Below, piece by piece: positions 10,605-17,489 of a stretch of 64,000 bases of DNA. A program made the position numbers and the translations under genes. Source of the DNA: JACMNW01 sp031406155 (GTDB lineage Bacteria > Pseudomonadota > Alphaproteobacteria > Rhodobacterales > Rhodobacteraceae); contig JANOGW010000056.1 of the NCBI GenBank assembly GCA_031406155.1, positions 1 through 64,000 of the forward strand, written 5' to 3'. Position 1 is the first letter of the stretch. Every line of letters begins with the position of its first letter. Below the pieces are notes generated by a model, which was given only the letters and a program-made list of their open reading frames with translations, had not been told where the DNA came from and did no database searches.

Positions 10605-11248
10605 TTGGGTTGTCCTTTCAGCGCATGGCTTCGACATCGGGCATGAATGTGCCCACGTGCAATAAACGTGTCGGAAAGGCGGTTGGTTCCAAAGAATTTG
10701 TTGTGAATTCCCGTCACGCGGCAGTGTGCTCGACTGTGCAGATTATCGGTCGTATGCCCGATGTAATCGACAAAACATCAACTCAACAACACACGTCTGC
10801 GGTTACCTACCAGATGCGTTTGGCGTCAAAAAAAGCCGCGACGTCGCATAGATCGGAAAACCATCGCCGTTTCCGCATTACATTTTGGCAACTGGTTTTG
10901 AAACACCACGGTCAGGCAAATCCTGACCGGCGACCACAGCCGACCGCCCTACCGACCGTCTAATGCAGAGTACTCCAATTTGTCGGGTCGAACAACCGCA
11001 GTTTGGCGCATCCTGCAGCGGCAGGGTCTGGACAGCTTGCGCAGGCGCTGACGCACCCTACGGTTTGCGGAATACTTGCCGATCCGGATCGCCACTTCGT
11101 CTGATAACGATATTTGTCGGATCGACTTGCCTGCCCGAACCAGCATCGGTGCCGAAGACCTGAACAGACATCGAGATATTGTGGCTGGAAGTCCGCCAAA
11201 GCGGATCGCCCCGCGACAGCGCGGGGCCGTATCGACTTTGCGCGCAAC
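10605..11248. other. Intergenic stretch without a convincing gene
   Basis: About 640 bases separate the small ndvB-linked gene and the tRNA terminator. Candidate frames on both strands are short, lack ribosome-binding sites and have no recognisable protein features. The stretch holds two perfect hairpins: an 8-bp stem CGGTCAGG/CCTGACCG at 10909-10929, and a 7-bp stem GCCCCGC/GCGGGGC at 11208-11227. Neither is followed by a T run. The promoter of the small gene and ndvB should lie just above 10620. Confidence 0.5.
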
Positions 11249-11277
11249 AAAAACTGCCGCTGGCTTGTCCGCGGCAG
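11249..11277 (-). terminator. Rho-independent terminator of tRNA-Leu
   Basis: On the minus strand, CTGCCGC and GCGGCAG form a perfect 7-bp stem around a 10-base loop and are followed by TTTTT (11253-11249). It lies 45 bases beyond the encoded CCA of the tRNA, with nothing between, so it fits as the tRNA transcript terminator. Confidence 0.8.
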
Positions 11278-11322
11278 ACCTTACTGCAGGGCCTTTGCAC
11301 CCCCCGGAAAAACGGCCTCGTT

Positions 11323-11628
11323 TGGTGCGGACGGCGGGACTTGAACCCGCACTCTCTTCAGAAGCAGATTTTCATACCACTTCGACTTTCGCCGCCGCCC
11401 TGCGCGGGCGTTCGTGGTCTGGACTGTCCCTTCACCATGGCCATCTCTGGCGTTAGGTGCCACCCGTCCAGTCTCTACACCTTCCCCCAACCGGGGGCTT
11501 GGCTCGGGATTGGCTTAGGGCGCAAAAGCCCGTTAGCGTTCCCCGACTTTGAGCGGTTCTACTCCACGGATTTCCCCGTGGGCACTCCAATTAAAGTCTG
11601 CTGCGTCTACCGATTTCGCCACGTCCGC
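11323..11628 (-). tRNA. tRNA-Leu(UAA), split by a group I intron
   Basis: The 5' exon is 11628-11594 and the 3' exon 11372-11323; joined they give an 85-nt tRNA with encoded CCA. The acceptor stem is GCGGACG/CGTCCGC. The D arm is GCG-AAATCGGTAGA-CGC, the anticodon stem GCAGA/TCTGC with loop CTTAAAA (anticodon UAA), and the T arm GCGGG-TTCAAGT-CCCGC. A 13-nt variable arm is present as expected for class II leucine tRNA. The interruption falls between U34 and A35, inside the anticodon, which is the classical position of tRNA-Leu(UAA) group I introns in cyanobacteria and plastids. It is transcribed alone and has its own terminator at 11249-11277. The tRNA is functional only after splicing. Confidence 0.96.
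11373..11593 (-). ncRNA. Group I intron (IC3-like) in tRNA-Leu(UAA)
   Basis: The 221-nt intron lies between exon ends ...ACTT and AAAATCTGC and ends in G (omega-G, 11373). P1 forms between exon ACTT and intron GAGT plus the preceding G, which places the required U-G wobble at the 5' splice site. P2 is CCACGG/CCGTGG. The core carries AATCCCGAGCCAAGCC (P4-P6 side), GGAAGGTGTAGAGACTGGAC (P7/R side) and GACAGTCC (S side). Near the 3' end CGGCGAAAGTCG forms a GAAA-capped hairpin. I recall these segments as nearly matching the Anabaena tRNA-Leu intron in order and spacing. It is too short for a homing endonuclease gene and should be self-splicing with guanosine as cofactor. Confidence 0.93.
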
Positions 11629-11688
11629 ATCTTTTGGCGTCGTGCCACATCGCGCCCGGTCGCGCAATCGCAGAGTTATGAGCGGTCG

Positions 11689-12347
11689 TCACATCCGGTC
11701 AGCCCGTGGTGCCATGAAGCCTGGAAACAGCATCGGCACGCGGCGGGCATAGTCACTGTATTCGGGGAAACTCTCGCGCAAGACCCGTTCTTCATTCTGG
11801 GCACGGCGGATTTGCAGAGCGAGCCACGCAAGACCCAACGCTATCGCTGCGGGTGATCCATCGCCGATCACAACGCCGACGATTGTCAGCACTTCCGCCC
11901 CGTAAGGCGGATGGCGAACGACCTTGTAAGGCCCTTCGGTAACAAGTTCGCGGGCAGTTGCCCTGATCGAGAATGATCGGCCAAGCTGGCGGATACAATA
12001 GACCGACAGGAGCGTGCCCACGATGATCAGGACGGTCGAGAGCACCTGCAACTCGGGTTTGATCCTGCCGGCCGGTAAAACGATCAGCACCATCATGATG
12101 AACGTGCCGACGACAGCCGTAATTCTGGGCTCCAACCCGCGGGCGGCAGGCGCGTGACGGTGAAACACAGAATCATGAACAAAAAGAGAGCCCCGAAGAT
12201 CAGCGACGCAAGGGTCAGTTGCCACATCGGAATCTCGGTCCGATGCAGGAAAATAGTCGCAATCGCCATGGTCTGCTTGTAGGCCAGATATCCGAACACC
12301 AGCAACATCGCCGGCTTGCCAAGGTTGTCTTCAAGTTACTTGTTCAT
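11689..12347 (-). pseudogene. Broken ICMT-family (isoprenylcysteine methyltransferase-like) membrane protein
   Basis: The intact gene would start at ATG 12347, overlapping the end of the sterol-desaturase gene. The fourth codon is TAA (12338-12336), after which the frame reads LEDNLGKPAMLLVFGYLAYK and two membrane segments. Near 12125-12150 homology jumps to another frame, which continues RGLEPRITAVVGTF, GRSFSIRATARELVTEGPY and the ICMT/PEMT hallmark RHPPYGAEVL to the TGA at 11689. Restoring the protein needs both a sense codon at position 4 and a one-base insertion (or two-base deletion). Two independent lesions argue for decay, although re-initiation at ATG 12308 could rescue the first. The family methylates thiols or lipids using SAM; the target is unknown. 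Confidence 0.72.
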
Positions 12348-13248
12348 GGGGTTTTCCTTCATGAGTCCTGTTGCCCGCCCAGGTCTTGAGAATGGCATTG
12401 ACCGGGTAGATCACTTGCTGGTGATAATGGGCCGGCATGTGTTCGGTCAGGCCATGTTTGTGCGGTTTGTGTTTGGGCATGAACATGGTGCCCGCCACGA
12501 CATCAATGATCGACAATTGTGCAGCAAAGTTGCGGTCATATGCCTCGGGTTGGTTCGCGTGGTGCCAGTGATGGTATTCAGGTGACGCGAACACGTATTT
12601 CAGCGGGCCAAAGCTGATGCGGACGTTTGAATGCACCAGCAATGCCTTTGCCTGATATATCGACAGGTAAATCGCGACGGCTACCGGGGAAAACCCGATG
12701 AAGTAGATCGGCAGCAGAGACATGGCATTCGATAGAATTTGGTCGACCGGGTGCACACGGTGGGTGGCAAGCCAATCCATTTCCTCGATGCTGTGATGGA
12801 CGGAGTGGAATTTCCACAAGAATGGAACGGCGTGAAAGCTGCGATGGGCGATGTAATACCCGATGTCAGCTATCAGGATTACCGCGATGACCTGCAGCCA
12901 GATCGGCTGGCCCGCGACCCATTCGGTATCAGAGGGGGACAAGTAGCTTCGATAGGCCGCAATGACCGCCCCGAACAGGACCGTCGAGCCGGCCCGCACA
13001 ACGAACCCGTTGAACAGGAGATAGATCACGTCATTTGCCCCGTTGCGCCGCAAGGTTCCTTGATCCGCATGCAGTGGAACCAGCCGTTCCAGCAGAATGA
13101 AGACACAGGCAAGGATAAGAACGGCCGAATAGTCCACAGTTTGACCCAGAGTGTTAAGGCCCGAAGGCGTACGAGAGCCCTGCTCCTGCAGGCAAAGTGC
13201 AGAAAGTCGCCAGCGAAGCTGACGCAAGGGGCTTCGGGCGCTCGCCAT
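12331..13248 (-). CDS. Sterol desaturase / fatty acid hydroxylase family membrane protein
   Basis: This 305-residue di-iron membrane oxygenase family protein has the histidine clusters HRSFH, HSVHH and HHWHH in the expected order, framed by hydrophobic segments (DYSAVLILACVFILLERLV near the N-terminus, then VIAVILIADIGYYIA and LLPIYFIGFSPVAVAIYL). Family members hydroxylate or desaturate lipids; the substrate here cannot be read from sequence. The annotated ATG 13248 has no clear ribosome-binding site and the first ~38 residues look unlike the family, so the true start may be further in. It overlaps the following broken ICMT-like gene by 17 bases, so the two were once a coupled lipid-modifying pair. 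Confidence 0.85.
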   Translation of the reverse strand: MASARSPLRQLRWRLSALCLQEQGSRTPSGLNTLGQTVDYSAVLILACVFILLERLVPLHADQGTLRRNGANDVIYLLFNGFVVRAGSTVLFGAVIAAYRSYLSPSDTEWVAGQPIWLQVIAVILIADIGYYIAHRSFHAVPFLWKFHSVHHSIEEMDWLATHRVHPVDQILSNAMSLLPIYFIGFSPVAVAIYLSIYQAKALLVHSNVRISFGPLKYVFASPEYHHWHHANQPEAYDRNFAAQLSIIDVVAGTMFMPKHKPHKHGLTEHMPAHYHQQVIYPVNAILKTWAGNRTHEGKPHEQVT

Positions 13249-13347
13249 CGATCTGTGGTTTCCAAAAGTGGGGCCGGCATGGAATTTGGATGTTGCTATG
13301 AAGGATTAAGCCACGCCGTCGGGAAGGCGAACAACCGGGTCGCAATG

Positions 13348-13412
13348 GGATGGGTCAAGTCAACACCACGACTTGGTCCATCCGCCGCAGTGCGGCGATT
13401 GACTTGGCATCC
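13348..13412. promoter_or_regulatory. Inverted repeat plus third half-site upstream of scoA (candidate operator)
   Basis: GGATGGGTCAAGTC (13348-13361) and GACTTGGTCCATCC (13370-13383) form an inverted repeat with 12 of 14 positions complementary across an 8-base spacer. A third related copy, GACTTGGCATCC, lies at 13401-13412, and a short hairpin CGCCGC/GCGGCG sits between. All lie within 115 bases of the CoA-transferase start, where an operator would be expected. The binding protein is unknown. Confidence 0.4.
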
Positions 13413-13461
13413 CCCCTTCGCCACAAAGACGACAACCGTTTCCGTCATGGAGGAGTGGCCG

Positions 13462-14160
13462 ATGAAAAAGGTCTATGACACCGCCGCATCGGCCCTTGAG
13501 GGCTTGTTGTTCGACGGCATGCTCATCGCCTCGGGTGGCTTTGGCCTCTGTGGGATACCGGAACTTCTGATTGGCGCGATCAGGGACGCAGGCACCACGA
13601 GCCTTACGGTTGCGTCCAACAATGCTGGTGTCGATGGCTTTGGTCTTGGCGTGTTGCTCGAATCGCGGCAGGTCAGGAAAATGATCTCATCTTACGTGGG
13701 CGAAAATGCCGAATTCATGCGTCAGTACCTTGCGGGAGAGTTGGAGCTGGAGTTCAATCCGCAGGGGACGCTTGCCGAACGGATGCGGGCTGGCGGCGCG
13801 GGCATTCCCGGCTTTTACACCAAGACCGGCGTTGGCACGGTGATAGCGGACGGCAAGGATGTAAAAACCTTCGACGGGCAGGACTACATCTTGGAACGCG
13901 GCATCATCGCCGACCTGTCCATCGTGAAGGCCTGGAAGGCGGACCCATCGGGCAATCTGGTGTTCCGCAAGACCGCGAGGAATTTCAATCCGCCAGCAGC
14001 GACATGTGGCAAGGTCTGCGTGGTCGAGGTGGAAGAGATTGTGCCCCTGGGCGCGCTGGATCCCGACACCATTCATCTGCCGGGCATCTATGTGCACCGC
14101 ATTGTGCAGGGCGACCACGAGAAGCATATCGAACATCGCACCGTTCGGAAAAGGGCATAG
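13462..14160 (+). CDS. scoA: 3-oxoacid CoA-transferase subunit A
   Basis: This 232-residue alpha subunit belongs to a family I CoA-transferase moving CoA from succinyl-CoA (or acetyl-CoA) to a 3-oxoacid such as acetoacetate. The glycine-rich signature GGFGLCGIPELLIGA lies near residues 25-40, followed by SNNAG and the family pattern GTLAERMRAGGAGIPGFYT. The start is ATG 13462 because GGAGGAG lies about ten bases upstream and the family N-terminus MKKVYDTAASALEGL begins there; the long in-frame extension upstream overlaps the opposite-strand desaturase gene and is not protein-like. It lies three bases before the beta-subunit gene. The pair allows use of acetoacetate or of 3-ketoacids from polyhydroxyalkanoate or amino-acid breakdown. 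Confidence 0.93.
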   Translation: MKKVYDTAASALEGLLFDGMLIASGGFGLCGIPELLIGAIRDAGTTSLTVASNNAGVDGFGLGVLLESRQVRKMISSYVGENAEFMRQYLAGELELEFNPQGTLAERMRAGGAGIPGFYTKTGVGTVIADGKDVKTFDGQDYILERGIIADLSIVKAWKADPSGNLVFRKTARNFNPPAATCGKVCVVEVEEIVPLGALDPDTIHLPGIYVHRIVQGDHEKHIEHRTVRKRA

Positions 14161-14163
14161 TCA

Positions 14164-14790
14164 ATGTGGGATCGCAACCAGATGGCCGCGCGCGCGGCGC
14201 AGGAACTGCAGGACGGCTGGTATGTCAACCTTGGCATCGGCATTCCGACACTGGTGTCGAATTATATCCCGGAAGGGATCGAGGTAACGCTGCAATCCGA
14301 AAACGGCATGCTGGGCATGGGGCCGTTCCCGTTCGAGGGTGAAGAAGACGCCGATCTGATCAATGCGGGCAAGCAGACCATCACCGAACTGCCGCAGACC
14401 GCGTTTTTCGATAGCGCGCAGAGTTTTGCGATGATCCGCGGCGGCAAGATCGCGATGGCGATCCTTGGCGCGATGGAGGTTGCCGAAAACGGCGATCTCG
14501 CGAACTGGATGATCCCGGGCAAGCTGGTCAAGGGCATGGGCGGCGCGATGGATCTGGTCGCGGGCGTTGGCCGCGTGGTGGTGGTGATGGATCACACGTC
14601 CAAGCATGGCGAAAGCAAGGTGCTGCGCGCCTGCACCCTGCCGCTGACCGGCCGTGCGGTGGTGGACCGTATCATCACCAATCTTGGCGTGCTCGACGTG
14701 GTACCGGGCGGCTTGCGGATTGTCGAATGTGCGGACGGCGTGACCGAGGCCGAGTTGCGCGCCGCGACCGAAGCCACGATTGTCGGGTGA
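14164..14790 (+). CDS. scoB: 3-oxoacid CoA-transferase subunit B
   Basis: This 208-residue beta subunit carries the catalytic glutamate in QSENGMLGMGP; by count it is residue 46, the position that forms the glutamyl-CoA thioester in family I CoA-transferases. Other family blocks are NLGIGIPTLV near 22-31, KGMGGAMDLVAG and VVVVMDHTSKHG. It starts three bases after subunit A and is certainly co-transcribed. A REP-like palindrome follows seven bases after the stop and probably ends the transcript. Length and all blocks match ScoB/AtoA; acetoacetate as substrate is inferred from the family. Confidence 0.94.
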   Translation: MWDRNQMAARAAQELQDGWYVNLGIGIPTLVSNYIPEGIEVTLQSENGMLGMGPFPFEGEEDADLINAGKQTITELPQTAFFDSAQSFAMIRGGKIAMAILGAMEVAENGDLANWMIPGKLVKGMGGAMDLVAGVGRVVVVMDHTSKHGESKVLRACTLPLTGRAVVDRIITNLGVLDVVPGGLRIVECADGVTEAELRAATEATIVG

Positions 14791-14796
14791 AGGGAG

Positions 14797-14848
14797 ATGG
14801 GCAGATTGCCCATCCTACGGTGCAGTGTAGGATGGGCAATCTGCCCAT
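14797..14848. repeat. REP-like palindrome between convergent genes
   Basis: Two perfect 22-base complementary arms (14797-14818 and 14827-14848) flank an 8-base loop. Each arm itself contains a palindrome (ATGGGCA...TGCCCAT with a 3-base centre), so the unit is a nested inverted repeat. It lies between the ends of the convergent scoB and transglycosylase genes and can act as a bidirectional transcription end. The GTAGGATGGGCAATCTGCCC motif has the look of a dispersed genomic repeat, which cannot be tested within this window since only one copy is present. Confidence 0.75.
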
Positions 14849-14864
14849 TGCCGCATTTAGGCAG

Positions 14865-15728
14865 CTATTCGCTGCTGGCCGAGATGATCTTGAACACGCA
14901 AGGATCGGTCACCAGTTCCGGCGGGCTTAGGCACAGGCCCTGCGCCACCTGCCAGGCGGCAAGCACCTTGGGCACATAGTCGCGGGTTTCGGCATAGGGC
15001 GGAATGCCGGAATTGGCCTCTACCGCGCCCTCGCCTGCGTTGTAGGCGGCAAGCACCATCAGCGGATCGCGGTCGAACCGTTTCATCAGCCAGTTCAAAT
15101 AGGCCACACCGCCCTTGATGTTCTGTGCAGCGTCGGTGGCATCGGTCACTCCGAACCGCTCAGCCGTGGCGGGGATCAGTTGCATCAGGCCCTGCGCACC
15201 GGCAGAACTGACCGCCGCGGGCTTGCCGGCACTTTCGATCCCGATCACGGCAAGCACCAGCGCGGGTGAGACATCGGTGCCTATGGTGGCGGTCAAGATC
15301 TGGGTGCCATAGCTTTCTGCGATTTCCTGCATGTGCTGCAGACGTGGTGCGGCAACGGATTTGCCGCCCGGCCCCTGTGACAGCATCGCCACGGCAAGGC
15401 TGAAACGGCCATCGCTGGCCTCTATCGCGGTTGGCACCGTTTCCCAGTACCAGGCATAGGACGATGGTGCAGGTGTTGGCAGCCCCGGCGCGGCGGCGGC
15501 ACCCACTTCGCGCCGCACCGGATCGGCGGGGAATTTCGGCAAGGCGGCCAGCGCCCGGGCCTGTTCAGCAGGGTCGATCTGCACCGTGATGCGTTTGGTG
15601 ACCCCCGGTCCGGGCACCTTGATGCGCTTGAAGGTTGGGGTTTCCGGCGTCGGAAGGGTTTCCGCCCGCACCAAACCACTGGCCAAGCCAAAAAGGGCCA
15701 GCGCCAGAATTGCTGTCTTGATCTGCAT
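14865..15728 (-). CDS. Lytic transglycosylase (SLT domain)
   Basis: This 287-residue secreted murein hydrolase cleaves the MurNAc-GlcNAc bond to leave 1,6-anhydro ends. Residues 1-22 are a signal peptide (MQIKTAILALALFGLASG, then VRAE). A proline-rich linker runs to ~95. The SLT core shows VLAVIGIESAGKP with catalytic Glu165, AQGLMQLIPATAERFGV, GGVAYLNWLMKRF and LAAYNAGEGAV. The start is ATG 15728 because it begins the signal peptide; a longer TTG start at 15776 would bury it. The ribosome-binding site is weak. Its neighbour across 354 bases is the Tad pilus locus, whose envelope-spanning machine may benefit from local wall opening, but that link is inference. Confidence 0.9.
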   Translation of the reverse strand: MQIKTAILALALFGLASGLVRAETLPTPETPTFKRIKVPGPGVTKRITVQIDPAEQARALAALPKFPADPVRREVGAAAAPGLPTPAPSSYAWYWETVPTAIEASDGRFSLAVAMLSQGPGGKSVAAPRLQHMQEIAESYGTQILTATIGTDVSPALVLAVIGIESAGKPAAVSSAGAQGLMQLIPATAERFGVTDATDAAQNIKGGVAYLNWLMKRFDRDPLMVLAAYNAGEGAVEANSGIPPYAETRDYVPKVLAAWQVAQGLCLSPPELVTDPCVFKIISASSE

Positions 15729-16010
15729 CGCTGTACTGCCCGCTGCCGTTTCTTTTTGTTGGCATCCTTGTCGCAAAGAAACGGCGTCTGGGCCAGCTTT
15801 TCCGCGCCAGACTGAGGCAAAGCTGCCAAAATCGGCGGGAAAGTCACGCTTCTTACCGGGTCCATACAGAAAGTTTCTGATTTTTATGCTGCATTTTCAA
15901 AGGTTTTAAAGAAATTTGGCAGTTATCTCATGGTGCCCAAAAATACCCTGCGCGTTCCCAAGTCTTGCCACTATTGGACGGCTATAAGTGTTCATACCGA
16001 AACGGAAACC
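15729..16010. other. Intergenic region between transglycosylase and first pilin gene
   Basis: There is no gene here. The region is AT-richer than its surroundings and must hold the divergent promoters for the transglycosylase (minus) and pilin 1 (plus). A TATAAG stretch near 15984 is a possible -10 for the pilin but I cannot pair it with a convincing -35. Confidence 0.4.
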
Positions 16011-16033
16011 GGACCGGAACAGAGACCGAGCCT
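16011..16033 (+). promoter_or_regulatory. Conserved pilin upstream element, copy 1
   Basis: CGGACCGGAACAGAGACCGA followed by GCC ends 50 bases before the start of pilin 1. Closely matching copies sit at the same distance before pilin genes 2 and 3. The fixed spacing suggests a promoter/activator element or the beginning of a shared 5' leader. Confidence 0.5.
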
Positions 16034-16082
16034 ACCGAAGCGGTTAGTAATTTTAGAGCAACCCCTGAGAAAGAGAAACACA

Positions 16083-16289
16083 ATGACCTTCCTGAACACC
16101 TTCAAATCCTTTGCAAACGACGAAGCCGGCGCTGTAACCGTTGACTGGGTCGTTCTGACCGCAGCCATCGTTGGCCTGGGCATCATCGTTATGAACACTG
16201 TCGGCGGCGGCATCGAAGGCCTGGCCACCGCAACGGCAACTGACATCCAAGCACAAGCTGGCGGCTACCAGAGCCAAGCTACACCTTAA
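16083..16289 (+). CDS. Flp/Fap-type IVb pilin 1
   Basis: This 68-residue prepilin has a short cytoplasmic leader (MTFLNTFKSFANDEAG), then AVTVDWVVLTAAIVGLGIIV, the hydrophobic helix that packs in the pilus core. Prepilin peptidase should cut after G16; the residue at +5 is Asp rather than the usual Glu. The C-terminus is polar and ends GGYQSQATP, a tail shared by all four pilins here. The start at ATG 16083 follows GAAAGAG. It is followed by a strong terminator and so is probably monocistronic. It is a near-duplicate of pilin 3 (66 of 68 residues). Confidence 0.93.
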   Translation: MTFLNTFKSFANDEAGAVTVDWVVLTAAIVGLGIIVMNTVGGGIEGLATATATDIQAQAGGYQSQATP

Positions 16290-16317
16290 TCTGATCTCGC
16301 TAGCGCGAGTTTCACAG

Positions 16318-16347
16318 GGCCGCATCCAGACCGGATGCGGCCTTTTT
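16318..16347 (+). terminator. Rho-independent terminator after pilin 1
   Basis: GGCCGCATCC and GGATGCGGCC form a perfect 10-bp stem with a 5-base loop, followed by TTTTT. It lies 28 bases after the pilin stop. Confidence 0.92.
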
Positions 16348-16513
16348 CGATTTGCGCGCCAAGCCCCGACGACAGACTTTGATCCGTTCATTGTTGACAA
16401 AACTGATCCGCAGTGTTTCCCTAAACCTCAATTTATTCGCCCCTTTATGACATGATTGCCCAAATTCGGCCACGGTTGTAGCGTCCTCTATTAAATGTGA
16501 AGCTGATGTTTGG

Positions 16514-16532
16514 CCGGACCAGAGACCGCGCC
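16514..16532 (+). promoter_or_regulatory. Conserved pilin upstream element, copy 2
   Basis: CCGGACCAGAGACCGCGCC ends 50 bases before the pilin 2 start and matches the copy before pilin 3 almost exactly, although the rest of the two upstream regions differs. That isolates this block as the conserved part. Confidence 0.5.
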
Positions 16533-16581
16533 AATGTTACAGTGAATTAAGTGGTAAACCCCTTTGCAAAGAGTAGCATAA

Positions 16582-16788
16582 ATGAGCAACCTCAGTCTCT
16601 TGAAGTTCTTTTTACTCGACGAATCCGGCGTCGTGACTGTTGATTGGGTCGTCCTGACATCTGCCGCCGTTGGCCTTGGCATCTATGTGATGGGCATCGT
16701 TGGTGATGGCATCGAAGATTTGGGCAACAGAATTGTGGATGATCTGAACAGCCGCAACCCTGGATACGTCGCGCAGGCTACACCCTAA
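16582..16788 (+). CDS. Flp-type IVb pilin 2 (divergent)
   Basis: This 68-residue pilin has leader MSNLSLLKFFLLDESG, core VVTVDWVVLTSAAVGLGIYV and tail NPGYVAQATP. Cleavage is expected after G16 with Asp at +5. The mature C-terminal half (GDGIEDLGNRIVDDLNSRNP) is more acidic and differs strongly from pilins 1 and 3, so this is likely a minor or alternative subunit. It is flanked by its own conserved upstream element and own terminator. The ribosome-binding site is poor (GCAAAGAG, nine bases upstream). Confidence 0.9.
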   Translation: MSNLSLLKFFLLDESGVVTVDWVVLTSAAVGLGIYVMGIVGDGIEDLGNRIVDDLNSRNPGYVAQATP

Positions 16789-16817
16789 TATCTATTTGGA
16801 AATCTTGCATGGAATAG

Positions 16818-16846
16818 GCCGCGTCCCGCAGGGGATGCGGCTTTTC
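16818..16846 (+). terminator. Rho-independent terminator after pilin 2
   Basis: GCCGCGTCCC and GGGGATGCGGC form a ten-base stem with one mismatch, followed by TTTT. It lies about 30 bases after the stop of pilin 2. Confidence 0.85.
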
Positions 16847-17010
16847 TCGTTACATCACTCTGCCAGCGCTGCGACTGGCTCCACGTGCGATTGTTTCCGT
16901 TCCTGACCTGCTCTGTTTCCGACAAAATCCTTTTGATCCATTTTTATCATTTCATCGCCCCAATGATACCACCTTTATCCAGCCATATGAGGTCATGCCA
17001 AGACGGAAAC

Positions 17011-17033
17011 CGGACGGACCAGAGACCGCGCCA
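17011..17033 (+). promoter_or_regulatory. Conserved pilin upstream element, copy 3
   Basis: CGGACGGACCAGAGACCGCG followed by CC lies 53 bases before the pilin 3 start. The preceding ACGGAAAC and the leader next to the start (GCAACCCCTGAGAAAGAGAA) also match pilin 1, so gene and control region were duplicated together. Confidence 0.5.
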
Positions 17034-17085
17034 GACGCCAAGGCAATTAGTGAATTTACAGCAACCCCTGAGAAAGAGAAACACC

Positions 17086-17292
17086 ATGACCTTCCTGAAC
17101 ACCTTCAAATCCTTTGCAAACGACGAAGCTGGCGCAGTCACCGTTGACTGGGTCGTTCTGACCGCAGCCATCGTTGGCCTGGGCATCATCGTGATGAACA
17201 CGGTCGGCGGCGGCGTCGAAGGCCTGGCCACTGCAACTGCAGCCGACATCCAAGCACAAGCTGGCGGCTACCAGAGCCAAGCTACTCCGTAA
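17086..17292 (+). CDS. Flp/Fap-type IVb pilin 3 (near-copy of pilin 1)
   Basis: This 68-residue pilin differs from pilin 1 only at two positions (Ile to Val in the GGG-EGLA segment, Thr to Ala in ATATA-DIQ). Leader, expected cleavage after G16, Asp+5, hydrophobic core and QSQATP tail are the same. The 24 bases before the start match pilin 1. The two copies flank the divergent pilin 2, a layout that would allow recombination to delete it. It has its own terminator, so expression is probably independent of cpaB. Confidence 0.93.
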   Translation: MTFLNTFKSFANDEAGAVTVDWVVLTAAIVGLGIIVMNTVGGGVEGLATATAADIQAQAGGYQSQATP

Positions 17293-17321
17293 CTCGATCA
17301 ACCGTCACTTTGGCTGACCCC

Positions 17322-17358
17322 GGGGGGGCTGCGCAACAAGATTACGCGGCCCCCTTTC
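17322..17358 (+). terminator. Terminator after pilin 3
   Basis: GGGGGCTGCG and CGCGGCCCCC form a G-rich stem around an 11-base loop, followed by TTT, 30 bases past the pilin 3 stop. Confidence 0.75.
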
Positions 17359-17489
17359 GTTATGACGTTACGCCACACAACTGAAACGTGAACGAAGTCG
17401 GCTCCCGCCCCCAAATCTGGCCACAATTTCATATTAAGCCGTTTTTTGGCCACGGCACCACCCATGAGGATACCCGTAAGGAAGAAGCG

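Noticed and set aside
12120..12150. Programmed ribosomal frameshifting in the ICMT-like gene
   Set aside because: No slippery heptamer with a downstream structure is evident, and the separate stop at codon 4 favours decay.
12093..12308. The 71-codon frame as an independent small membrane protein
   Set aside because: It reads as the N-terminal half of the ICMT-like protein whose rest continues in another frame, so it is better explained as part of a broken gene.
12739..13461. A 241-codon N-terminal extension of the CoA-transferase subunit A gene
   Set aside because: It overlaps the sterol-desaturase gene antisense, and the family N-terminus and ribosome-binding site are at 13462.
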